DNA from: Ilumatobacteraceae bacterium
GTDB taxonomy: Bacteria; Actinomycetota; Acidimicrobiia; Acidimicrobiales; Ilumatobacteraceae
Length of the DNA stretch: 64,000 nt
Reading direction: 5' to 3'
Assembly: GCA_009691255.1 (NCBI GenBank)
Contig: SHUT01000004.1
Coordinates: forward strand, 1-64,000
How positions within the stretch are numbered: the first letter of the stretch is position 1; each line of letters opens with the position of its first letter. Positions 54,733 through 62,881 of the stretch are shown one piece after another. The notes beneath the pieces are model-generated. The model did not search any database. It was not told where the DNA came from and saw nothing but the letters and a program-made list of their open reading frames with translations. A program made the position numbers and the translations under genes.

Positions 54733-56184
54733 ATGGTGGACGAACGTCCCCTCACTTTTGCAGACCTCGGTTTGCCTGCGCCGCTAGTCGCCGTTCTTGA
54801 CGAACAGGGCATTACTGCACCCTTCCCAATCCAGATCGCGGCAATTCCTGACGCGCTTGCTGGTCGCGACACTTTGGGTCGCGGACGAACAGGATCAGGC
54901 AAGACACTCTCTTTCGTGTTGCCAATGCTTGCGCGCCTTGATGAATCAAATTTTGAGCGTCGCCCCAACTCACCGCGCGCGGTGATCTTGGTGCCAACGC
55001 GTGAATTGGCCAACCAAGTGCGTGACGTACTTGCACCGTTTGCTCGTGCATTGCACATGCGATTCACCACCGTGTACGGCGGCGTTGCTTACAACGGTCA
55101 AATTCAAGCGATGCGTGATGGCGTTGACGTCGTCGTCGCTTGCCCTGGTCGACTAGTTGACCTAATGGAATCAGGACACGTTCGCATGGATGACGCAGAA
55201 GTAACTGTGCTCGACGAAGCCGACCACATGGCCGATCTTGGATTCCTGCAACACGTCAAGCAAATTCTTGATGACACTCCAAAAGATTGTCAGCGACTCT
55301 TATTTTCTGCCACTCTTGATCGCGGAATCGCCGGACTTGTCAAGACGTACCTCAATAATCCTGTGACCCATGAGGTTGACTCAGTTCAATACCAGATTGA
55401 CGAAATGGAACATCATGTGTTGCATGTCAATACAGATACTCGTGTTGCTGTCATTGCAGATTTGTGTGCAGCACCAGGAAAATCACTCGTGTTCACTCGC
55501 ACCAAGCACGGCGCCAAGCGTCTGACAGAACAACTCATTAAAGCGGGCGTTCCTACCCTTGAACTGCACGGCAACTTGTCACAGGCAGTGCGTGCCAAAA
55601 ACCTTGCGGCTTATTCCGCCGGAAAAGTTGAGACACTTGTTGCTACAGACATCGCCGCACGCGGAATCCATGTTGACGACATCGCCATCGTTATTCATGC
55701 AGATCCACCAGAAGAACACAAGGCTTTCTTGCATCGTTCTGGGCGAACTGCGCGTGCTGGAGCGTCAGGAACCGTCATCACCATGATGACCGATCAGCAA
55801 CGTCGCTCTGTCAAAAAACTCACCCAAGAAGCCGGCATTACTGCTACTACAACCAAGGTGGCGCCAGACGATACGTTCTTGCAGACACTTGCTCCTGGTG
55901 AGCGAGTGTTCCGCGAAATGCCAATCGTCGAAGACCCACGGGGACCTCGTCGCGAAGGCGGCGGTCGCTCGGGTGGTGGTCGCGGCGGTCCACGTCGTGA
56001 AGGTGGTGGCGGTCGTCGCGAAGGCGGTGGCGGATACGGTGGCGGTCGCGGCGGTCCACGTCGTGAAGGTGGTGGCGGTCGTCGCGAAGGCGGCGGCGGA
56101 TACGGTGGCGGTCGCGGCGGTCCACGTCGTGAAGGTGGTGGCGGAGAACGATCTTCGTCTCCGCGCCCAGCTCGCGCTCAATAG
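54733..56184 (+). CDS. DEAD-box RNA helicase with RGG-type tail
   Basis: 483 residues from ATG 54733 (GGAG 6 nt upstream; ATG 54721 and GTG 54703 are in frame but lack this). Motifs in order: GRTGSGKT (I), PTRELA (Ia), VLDEADHM (II), FSAT (III), VATDIAARGIHV (V) and HRSGRTAR (VI). It unwinds RNA duplexes in ribosome assembly or mRNA decay. After residue ~405 the tail is made of Gly/Arg repeats of a 22-residue unit, a likely RNA-binding disordered region. The next gene begins 8 nt downstream. Confidence 0.93.
   Translation: MVDERPLTFADLGLPAPLVAVLDEQGITAPFPIQIAAIPDALAGRDTLGRGRTGSGKTLSFVLPMLARLDESNFERRPNSPRAVILVPTRELANQVRDVLAPFARALHMRFTTVYGGVAYNGQIQAMRDGVDVVVACPGRLVDLMESGHVRMDDAEVTVLDEADHMADLGFLQHVKQILDDTPKDCQRLLFSATLDRGIAGLVKTYLNNPVTHEVDSVQYQIDEMEHHVLHVNTDTRVAVIADLCAAPGKSLVFTRTKHGAKRLTEQLIKAGVPTLELHGNLSQAVRAKNLAAYSAGKVETLVATDIAARGIHVDDIAIVIHADPPEEHKAFLHRSGRTARAGASGTVITMMTDQQRRSVKKLTQEAGITATTTKVAPDDTFLQTLAPGERVFREMPIVEDPRGPRREGGGRSGGGRGGPRREGGGGRREGGGGYGGGRGGPRREGGGGRREGGGGYGGGRGGPRREGGGGERSSSPRPARAQ
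55978..56144 (+). repeat. 66-bp tandem repeat (RGG tail of the helicase)
   Basis: Units start at 55978, 56044 and 56110 (two full, one partial). The full copies differ visibly at a single base. Each unit encodes 22 residues with GRGGPRREGGGG. Confidence 0.9.
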
Positions 56185-56192
56185 GTAAATCC

Positions 56193-57215
56193 ATGCGCGT
56201 CATCGCGGGCATGAGCGATCGAATTGCCCTTGGCGATACAGCAGAATATGCACAACGAGTCCAGGCCCTTGGCTATGACGTTCTACATGTTCCAGAAACT
56301 ATTCATGACTCAATGGCTGTGGCGTTGCTGGCGCTTGAGCACACCACAACATTGCGCGTACAAACAAGTCTGACGCTCGCCTTTCCGCGCAGTCCGATGT
56401 TGTTGGCTTTACAAGCGTGGGATTTGTCGCTGATGAGTGGTGGACGGTTTGATCTCGGCCTTGCCACCCAAATCAGACAAAACATAGAGGGTCGCTTTGG
56501 AGTGCCGTGGACATCCCCTATTGAGCGCATGTCTGACTATGTGACCGTCGTACGTGCTTGTTGGAACTCATTTAGTACTGGTGAAGCACTCGATGTACAT
56601 ACCGACAACTACACACTCACTCGCCTGCAACCATTTTTTAACCCTGGTCCACTTCCCCACGATCCTCCTGATATTTGGTTAGGTGGTGTCAATGAAAAAG
56701 CCTGCGAACTAGGCGGTGCAGTTGCTGATGGTTTCGTGACGCACCCGACAAACTCGCACCCTCGGTATCTTCGTGAGCGATGCCTGCCTGCCTTACTCAG
56801 GGGCCAGCAGTCCGTAGGTCGCGTCACCGGAACCGTGCCACTCGTTGGCGCGATTCCCATCGCTCTTGGCCGAACGAATGATGACCTCAATGCCAGTCGT
56901 CAACATCAACGTGCCGTGCTCGCTTTTTTATATTCAACTCCCGCATACCGACGAACGCTCGAACTGTTTGGCTGGCAAGAACTTGGAGTAAAACTGCAGC
57001 ACATGACTCGTTCTAATGATTGGGCCAAACTGGGCGAACTTATTACCGACGATATTTTCGATGCATTGGTTCCCCAAGCAACATGGGCTGATCTGCCAGA
57101 AATTCTTTCTTCATGGTTCTCTGGTTTGCTCGACGGAGTCCTAGTTCAACCACCGTCAGACCCAGCCGATGATTACGAGTTTGCCTCAGTTATCTCAGCG
57201 ATTGGTGCCATCTAA
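56193..57215 (+). CDS. Luciferase-like (LLM) F420-type oxidoreductase
   Basis: 340 residues, TIM-barrel LLM family. AQRVQALGYDVLHVPE, VQTSLTLAFPRSPM, RFDLGLATQ and IWLGGVNEKACELGG match actinobacterial F420-dependent family members (the TIGR03617-like group, as I recall). Substrate and cofactor unproven. Not closely similar to the LLM protein at 11.9 kb. It is 8 nt after the helicase. Confidence 0.85.
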   Translation: MRVIAGMSDRIALGDTAEYAQRVQALGYDVLHVPETIHDSMAVALLALEHTTTLRVQTSLTLAFPRSPMLLALQAWDLSLMSGGRFDLGLATQIRQNIEGRFGVPWTSPIERMSDYVTVVRACWNSFSTGEALDVHTDNYTLTRLQPFFNPGPLPHDPPDIWLGGVNEKACELGGAVADGFVTHPTNSHPRYLRERCLPALLRGQQSVGRVTGTVPLVGAIPIALGRTNDDLNASRQHQRAVLAFLYSTPAYRRTLELFGWQELGVKLQHMTRSNDWAKLGELITDDIFDALVPQATWADLPEILSSWFSGLLDGVLVQPPSDPADDYEFASVISAIGAI

Positions 57216-57236
57216 AGAATTAAAAGAACAATACGA

Positions 57237-57242
57237 TAGTTT
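57237..57242 (+). promoter_or_regulatory. Leaderless -10 box (TAGTTT)
   Basis: TAGTTT ends 6 nt before GTG 57249. TACGAT at 57232-57237 is an overlapping alternative. Confidence 0.4.
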
Positions 57243-57248
57243 CTTGTT

Positions 57249-58466
57249 GTGGGGATTTTTCGTAATTTACAAAGCGTTGTTCGATTCAGAAAACCTCAAT
57301 TCTCGCGCACTCGACGCAGATTCGAACGGGCGGCCAATATCGACGATTTGAGAGCCATCGCTAAACGGCGGCTACCAGGCGGAATATTTGATTACATCGA
57401 CGGCGGCGCCGAAGATGAATGGTCTGCGCGCAACAACGTCGCAGCATATTCGCGCATCGAACTTCGTCCTCGAATCTTGCGCGACGTGAGCGCTATCGAC
57501 ACCAGCACGACGCTTCTTGGGCAGAAAACATCACTTCCTTTTATTCTTGCTCCCACAGGATTCTCGCGTATCGCTCAGTCACAGGGAGAACTAGCCGTCG
57601 CTAGAGTCGCTGACAAATTGGGGCTGGTGTATTGCCATTCCACTCTGGCAACTAGATCGATAGAAGAAGTATCTGCGGTATCAAACGGCCAACAATGGTT
57701 CCAGGTCTATATGTGGCGAGATCGTGCGATGCTGCGCGACATCTTGCAACGTCTTCGTGACAGTGGATATACCGCGCTCGCACTCACCGTTGACACCGCG
57801 GTGCTCGGGCGTCGCGAGCGCGACGTTCGTCGGGGATTCACGTTGCCGCCCAAAATTGGACTCGACACCATTGTGGACGGCATTCTTCATCCATCTTGGA
57901 CATGGGATTTCATTCGCAACGAACCCATCACATTTGCCAATGTTGCAACTGACTCACGCGGCGCAGGCGGAACTGCTGTGTCTCTATCTGCATACATCAA
58001 CGAGCAGTTCGACCCCTCCATCACATGGGATGCAGTTGAGTGGTTACAAGCCGAGTGGAACGGGCCACTCTTTATCAAAGGCATTCAATGCACTGAGGAC
58101 GCCGTCATCGCTTCCAAAATTGGTGTTGCCGGAATCATGGTGTCAAATCACGGCGGACGACAACTAGACGGCTCTCCTGCCCCAATTGATCTCATTGAAC
58201 CAATCGCACAGCTCGTGCAAGGTCAACTTACAATTATTTGCGAAGGCGGTATTCGTCGCGGCTCTGACATTTTAAAGGCAATTGCACTTGGCGCTGACAT
58301 TTGTGCGGTCGGTCGAGCACACTTTTACGGACTCGGCGCGGCAGGCGAACTAGGAGTTATGCGTGCAATCGAGATGCTTAAGGACGAACTGACTCGCGCT
58401 ATGGCATTAAGTGGAGTCAGAAAAATCTCTGAGATCACTCGTGATTTGGTGAAGATTAGGCAATAA
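57249..58466 (+). CDS. lldD: FMN-dependent alpha-hydroxy-acid dehydrogenase (LldD2-like L-lactate dehydrogenase)
   Basis: 405 residues. FMN-binding barrel with FILAPTGFSRIAQSQGE, FQVYMWRD, FIKGIQCTEDA and the catalytic SNHGGRQLDG. The N-terminal PQFSRTRRRF and FDYIDGGAEDEWS segments and overall length match what I know of the mycobacterial LldD2 (Rv1872c) type, a respiratory L-lactate dehydrogenase. Other 2-hydroxy acids are possible. It passes electrons to quinone or another carrier at the membrane. GTG start, leaderless. It converges with the next hydrolase. Confidence 0.85.
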   Translation: MGIFRNLQSVVRFRKPQFSRTRRRFERAANIDDLRAIAKRRLPGGIFDYIDGGAEDEWSARNNVAAYSRIELRPRILRDVSAIDTSTTLLGQKTSLPFILAPTGFSRIAQSQGELAVARVADKLGLVYCHSTLATRSIEEVSAVSNGQQWFQVYMWRDRAMLRDILQRLRDSGYTALALTVDTAVLGRRERDVRRGFTLPPKIGLDTIVDGILHPSWTWDFIRNEPITFANVATDSRGAGGTAVSLSAYINEQFDPSITWDAVEWLQAEWNGPLFIKGIQCTEDAVIASKIGVAGIMVSNHGGRQLDGSPAPIDLIEPIAQLVQGQLTIICEGGIRRGSDILKAIALGADICAVGRAHFYGLGAAGELGVMRAIEMLKDELTRAMALSGVRKISEITRDLVKIRQ

Positions 58467-58473
58467 AGACGAT

Positions 58474-59223
58474 TCAACTCTGCCAATGCTCAGTAAGCAC
58501 GTCAACTGCTCCAACTGGGTCTGCAATCATCCACCAGTGCCCTTGACCAACTAGTTCGACCGCGCGTGCACCACAAGCCGCAGCGGTGTGAGCAGCCATT
58601 TGTGTAGTTCCTGGGAAGTGATCTTCTGTCGGAATAATCACGAGGCCACGAGGTTGTTGCGTCTCCCCGAGTTGGGTTCCAAGGACACTCATTGCCGGCT
58701 GAGCAGCAGAACGATAAAGAGCCAAAATACAACGAGCCATGTCTTGCGTCAATGCTGACGCAACATCTTGGGCAATCTCGTTAGTCATGCCCAAACTCAT
58801 CAGCACGGCAACCTTGTCTGTTGCTGCCATATTAATAAAACCGCCGACGGCTTCTTCACCTGCTCCCTGGGTTTGCCACACACGAGCATTGTCGTGCCAG
58901 ACATAATCCGGATGAAGCAATCCCCCGCAATCTGTAGCCCATGAACGCACAAGTTCGCCACGTGACGCGATTACTCCGTATACATGTCCGGCTCCCCAAT
59001 CATGACCGACAAGATCAATCGAACCACCAATTTTTTCAAGTTCTCCAACAAGCCACGCACAATAACTAGCTTGCGTCGCATCCCACCCGTCTGGAGTTGG
59101 AGCCCCAAATCCTGGTGGCGAAAGCAAGATCACATCACTAATGCCTCGATTTGCCAATTCAGCAACCACGAGACTCCAGATTGCACTTGTCTCTGGGTTG
59201 CCATGAACGAAAACTTTTGTCAT
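58474..59223 (-). CDS. Alpha/beta hydrolase with Asp nucleophile (epoxide hydrolase/dehalogenase-like)
   Basis: 249 residues. HGNPETSAIW oxyanion loop, nucleophile segment GHDWGAGHVYG with Asp in place of Ser, a late PTEDHFPG acid region and catalytic His in GQGHWWMI. Asp at the nucleophile position is typical of epoxide hydrolases and haloalkane dehalogenases. The HGNPE start is a good fit to ATG 59223; the frame open to 59310 runs back into the ABC transporter gene. It follows that gene by 16 nt, so it may be co-transcribed. Confidence 0.83.
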   Translation of the reverse strand: MTKVFVHGNPETSAIWSLVVAELANRGISDVILLSPPGFGAPTPDGWDATQASYCAWLVGELEKIGGSIDLVGHDWGAGHVYGVIASRGELVRSWATDCGGLLHPDYVWHDNARVWQTQGAGEEAVGGFINMAATDKVAVLMSLGMTNEIAQDVASALTQDMARCILALYRSAAQPAMSVLGTQLGETQQPRGLVIIPTEDHFPGTTQMAAHTAAACGARAVELVGQGHWWMIADPVGAVDVLTEHWQS

Positions 59224-59239
59224 TACGGTTCTCTTTTCC

Positions 59240-61138
59240 TTAGATGATCTCTTGGGCCGGAGCCGCGAACTGTGACTGATGAAGACCGTAGTACGCACCA
59301 TGGGCGGCAAGTAACTCCTCGTGCGAACCTTGTTCGACGATGCGACCTTTTTCCATCATCAAAATAACATCTGCATCGCGGATTGTCGAAAGACGGTGGG
59401 CAATTACAAAACTTGTTCGCTGAGATCGCAGCGCGGTCATCGCTCGCTGTATTAAAACCTCAGTACGGGTATCGACCGAACTTGTTGCTTCATCGAGAAT
59501 CAAAATAGTTGGATTTGCCAGAAATGCACGTGCAATCGTTAGTAATTGCTTTTCTCCTGCACTTACACTTCCACCTTCATCGTTTAAAATTGTTTCATAA
59601 CCTTCTGGTAGCGAATGCACGAATCGGTCAACGAAGGTTGCCCTTGCAACGTCCATAATCTCTGCTTCTGTGGCAAACGGATTACCGTAGGCGATATTCT
59701 CCCGAATTGTTCCGCCAAAGAGCCATGTGTCTTGCAATACCATTCCAATATTTGATCGCAAATCATTCCTCGGCATTTTTGAAATATCGTGTCCATCCAG
59801 AGTTATTGAGCCCTTGTCTAACTCATAGAACCGCATCAAGAGATTGACCAGGGTTGTCTTGCCGGCTCCGGTTGGCCCAACAATTGCCACAGTCGTGCCA
59901 GGTTCAGCGATTAGACACAGGCTCTGGATGAGTGGCATCTCTTTGTTATAGGAAAATCCAACGTCAATAAATTCGACTCTTCCTTTCACTGAAGTTTCAT
60001 CGACTCGAGAATCAGCATCTGGTGACTGCTCTTGGGCATCAAGCAATTCAAAAACTCTTTCCGCTGACGCGATACCCGATTGCAATACGTTCATCATCGA
60101 AGCAGTTTGCGTTAAGGGCGCTGTAAACAGGCGTGAATACTGAATAAATGCTTGGATATCGCCAAGCCCCATAGTGCCTGACGCGACACGAACTCCTCCG
60201 ACTACAGCGATTGCTACGTAGTTGAGGTTTCCGATGAACATCATCGCCGGCTGAATCGCGCCTGATACGAACTGTGCTCCAAAACTGGCATCGTGCAATT
60301 CATCATTAATAATGGCAAAGCGATTTTCAACTTCTTGTTGACGACCAAAAGCCTTCACGATTGCGTGGCCTGTAAAAGCCTCTTCTACTAAACCATTTAA
60401 CTTCCCCGTCTGTGTCCACTGCGCGATAAACCGAGTTTTTGAACGAGCAGCGATTTGTTTCATTGTGATCAACGAACTTGGCACCATCAGCATCGCTATC
60501 AATGCCAGTACGGGGGAAATAATAAACATCATCACTATGACGCCGACAATTGTCAGCAACGATGTCAACAAGCCACTTAATGACTGCTGCATACTTTGCG
60601 CAATATTGTCAATGTCATTTGTCACGCGACTCAGCAGATCTCCGCGTGAATTAGCGTCTACATAACTGAGGGGTAGACGATGCAACTTGGCTTCAACATC
60701 TTGTCGTAGCTGATACATGGTGCGCTGCACAACCCCAGACATAATGTATGACTGCGCGTATGCAAGGGCAAAAGAAATCACGTATAAAAGCAATGCCAAC
60801 CACAAAATGCCGTGTAGTTTGCCAAAAGAAATTCCTTCTTGTCCATTGCGGCGCAAAAGTCCATCGAATACCACGTCAGTTGCGTGACCCAAAATACGCG
60901 GGCCGATAACCACGAGGGTCACACTGCACAGCGCCAGTAACAGCACTAGCACTACAAGTGCGTTTTCTTGAGACATGCGGCGCATGAGACGGCGCGATGT
61001 GGTGCCAAAGTCTTTGGAACGCTCCATCGGCACGCCGACATTGGTCATTCTGCCAGTGCCTGGGCCACCTCGTATCTCAGAAGCCGGAGGCCGATGCAAA
61101 TCTTCTTGTGCTTGGGCTGATTCAGTTGAGTCCTTCAT
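59240..61138 (-). CDS. ABC exporter half-transporter (consensus ATPase site subunit)
   Basis: 632 residues: a ~60-residue charged N-terminal extension, six membrane helices, then the ATPase domain with Walker A GPTGAGKTT, signature VSAGEKQ, and Walker B ILILDEATSSVD holding the catalytic Glu; H-loop IAHRLSTI. Together with the next gene upstream it forms a heterodimeric multidrug/lipid-type exporter. The ATG overlaps the partner's stop (ATGA), the usual coupling for such pairs. Substrate unknown. Confidence 0.92.
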   Translation of the reverse strand: MKDSTESAQAQEDLHRPPASEIRGGPGTGRMTNVGVPMERSKDFGTTSRRLMRRMSQENALVVLVLLLALCSVTLVVIGPRILGHATDVVFDGLLRRNGQEGISFGKLHGILWLALLLYVISFALAYAQSYIMSGVVQRTMYQLRQDVEAKLHRLPLSYVDANSRGDLLSRVTNDIDNIAQSMQQSLSGLLTSLLTIVGVIVMMFIISPVLALIAMLMVPSSLITMKQIAARSKTRFIAQWTQTGKLNGLVEEAFTGHAIVKAFGRQQEVENRFAIINDELHDASFGAQFVSGAIQPAMMFIGNLNYVAIAVVGGVRVASGTMGLGDIQAFIQYSRLFTAPLTQTASMMNVLQSGIASAERVFELLDAQEQSPDADSRVDETSVKGRVEFIDVGFSYNKEMPLIQSLCLIAEPGTTVAIVGPTGAGKTTLVNLLMRFYELDKGSITLDGHDISKMPRNDLRSNIGMVLQDTWLFGGTIRENIAYGNPFATEAEIMDVARATFVDRFVHSLPEGYETILNDEGGSVSAGEKQLLTIARAFLANPTILILDEATSSVDTRTEVLIQRAMTALRSQRTSFVIAHRLSTIRDADVILMMEKGRIVEQGSHEELLAAHGAYYGLHQSQFAAPAQEII

Positions 61139-62871
61139 GCCGCACCCTCATTGATGCTCATCTGAGACGAAACGATCTCTTGATAGGTCTGACATGTGGC
61201 GAGCAGCTCGTCATGTGTGCCTAACCCCATCACTAGGCCGTCTTCGAGAACCATGATTTGCTCGGCATAGCGGATAGTAGACACACGCTGTGCCACCACC
61301 ACGACTACCGACTGAGAAATATGTGGAATCATCGCTGATCTCAGGCGAGCATCGGTCGCTAGATCAAGAGCCGAAAACGAATCATCAAATAAATAGATTT
61401 CAGGACGATGAACAAGCGCGCGAGCGATCGCCAACCGTTGCCTTTGGCCACCCGAAACATTTGCTCCGCCTTGCGAAATAGTCGCCTGCAGTGCTCCTGG
61501 CATTTGCTCTACAAACTCTGCAGCCTGAGCAATCTGCAATGCCTCCCACATTTCTTCATCTGTCGCTTCGGGTTTGCCATAACGAAGATTGGAAGCAACT
61601 GTTCCAGAAAATAGATACGGTTTTTGAGGCACAACTCCCACGCGCGACCACAGCACATTTGGAGCAAGTAAGCGAACATCGACACCGTTCACCAATACGG
61701 TGCCCGTCGTGGCGTCTGACAAGCGTGGGATTAGGTTCATTAAAGTTGTTTTGCCCGAGCCAGTGCTGCCAATAATTGCCAAAATCTCGCCTGCTCGGCA
61801 TGTGACATTGACATCATGTAACACTGGCTGGGCAGCGCCAGGGTAACTAAACCCCACATGTTTTAGTTCAAGCGAGACAGTGAGTGACACCTCAGTGATT
61901 GGTTCTTTGGACAGCACAACCGATAGCGGTGTATTGAGAACTTCTTGAATTCGCTCTGCACTCACAGCTGCCCGTGGCAATAATGCAGCCATAAAAGTTG
62001 CCATCATGACCGCCATCAAAATCTGTATGAGATAGGTCAAAAATGCAATCATCGAGCCGACTGTCATAGAGCCGTCGGCGATTCGATTCGCCCCTATCCA
62101 TAACACCGCAACACTTGAAATATTGACGCCAACATTGACAATCGGAAACATCAACGCCATTAATCGTCCAGATCGGAGCGCCGTGTCCGTCAGTAACTCG
62201 TTTACGGTCGCAAAACGTGCCGACTCCTGAGGCTCGCGAACAAACGCGCGCACGACGCGCACGCCAGTTAGTTGTTCGCGCAACATCTGATTCATGCGAT
62301 CAACGCGTTCTTGCATCAATCGAAACTGAGGAATCATTCGTGACAAAACAATTCCCAAAACGACAGCAAGCAGAGGTATTGCTATAACTAAAATCCACGA
62401 CAGGCCCACATCCTGGTTGAGGGCAAGAACAAAACCACCAACCGCCGTAATCGGTGCAGCCACCAACATTGTACAAGTCGTCAACACAAGCATTTGTACT
62501 TGCGCAACGTCATTTGTGATGCGAGTTATCAATGACGGTGCTCCAAAATGTGCAACCTCTTGTGCCGAGAAGTCATTAACTTGATGAAACAGACCAGCGC
62601 GCACATCGCGTCCGAATCCCATTGAAGCCCGTGCCCCAAAATAGATAGCGGCTACGGCGAACAACACTTGCACGCATGTGACCCCTAGCATCACTGCTCC
62701 CATGCGCCAGATATAACCAGTGTCTCCGCGCGCCACGCCGCGGTTGATGATGTCGGCGTTGAGTGTGGGAAGTAGAAGTGCCCCAAAAGTCTGCACGGTC
62801 TGAAACACCAGCACCCACGAGAGCAGTGGCCAATAACGACCAAGATATGCCCGCAGAAGTATTCGCAGCAT
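61135..62871 (-). CDS. ABC exporter half-transporter (degenerate ATPase site subunit)
   Basis: 578 residues, six membrane helices followed by an ATPase domain: Walker A GSTGSGKTT, signature VSGGQRQ, Walker B IYLFDDSFSALD in which the catalytic Glu is replaced by Asp, and H-loop changed to AQRVSTI (Gln instead of His). These are the marks of the degenerate site in heterodimeric exporters. Pair partner of the downstream gene. It starts 10 nt after the monooxygenase gene. Confidence 0.92.
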   Translation of the reverse strand: MLRILLRAYLGRYWPLLSWVLVFQTVQTFGALLLPTLNADIINRGVARGDTGYIWRMGAVMLGVTCVQVLFAVAAIYFGARASMGFGRDVRAGLFHQVNDFSAQEVAHFGAPSLITRITNDVAQVQMLVLTTCTMLVAAPITAVGGFVLALNQDVGLSWILVIAIPLLAVVLGIVLSRMIPQFRLMQERVDRMNQMLREQLTGVRVVRAFVREPQESARFATVNELLTDTALRSGRLMALMFPIVNVGVNISSVAVLWIGANRIADGSMTVGSMIAFLTYLIQILMAVMMATFMAALLPRAAVSAERIQEVLNTPLSVVLSKEPITEVSLTVSLELKHVGFSYPGAAQPVLHDVNVTCRAGEILAIIGSTGSGKTTLMNLIPRLSDATTGTVLVNGVDVRLLAPNVLWSRVGVVPQKPYLFSGTVASNLRYGKPEATDEEMWEALQIAQAAEFVEQMPGALQATISQGGANVSGGQRQRLAIARALVHRPEIYLFDDSFSALDLATDARLRSAMIPHISQSVVVVVAQRVSTIRYAEQIMVLEDGLVMGLGTHDELLATCQTYQEIVSSQMSINEGAA

Positions 62872-62881
62872 CCAGGTCTAA

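Noticed and set aside
55847-56212. Minus-strand frames with Arg/His/Asp or Thr/Ala repeats opposite the helicase tail
   Set aside because: They are antisense images of the RGG repeats, without start signals.
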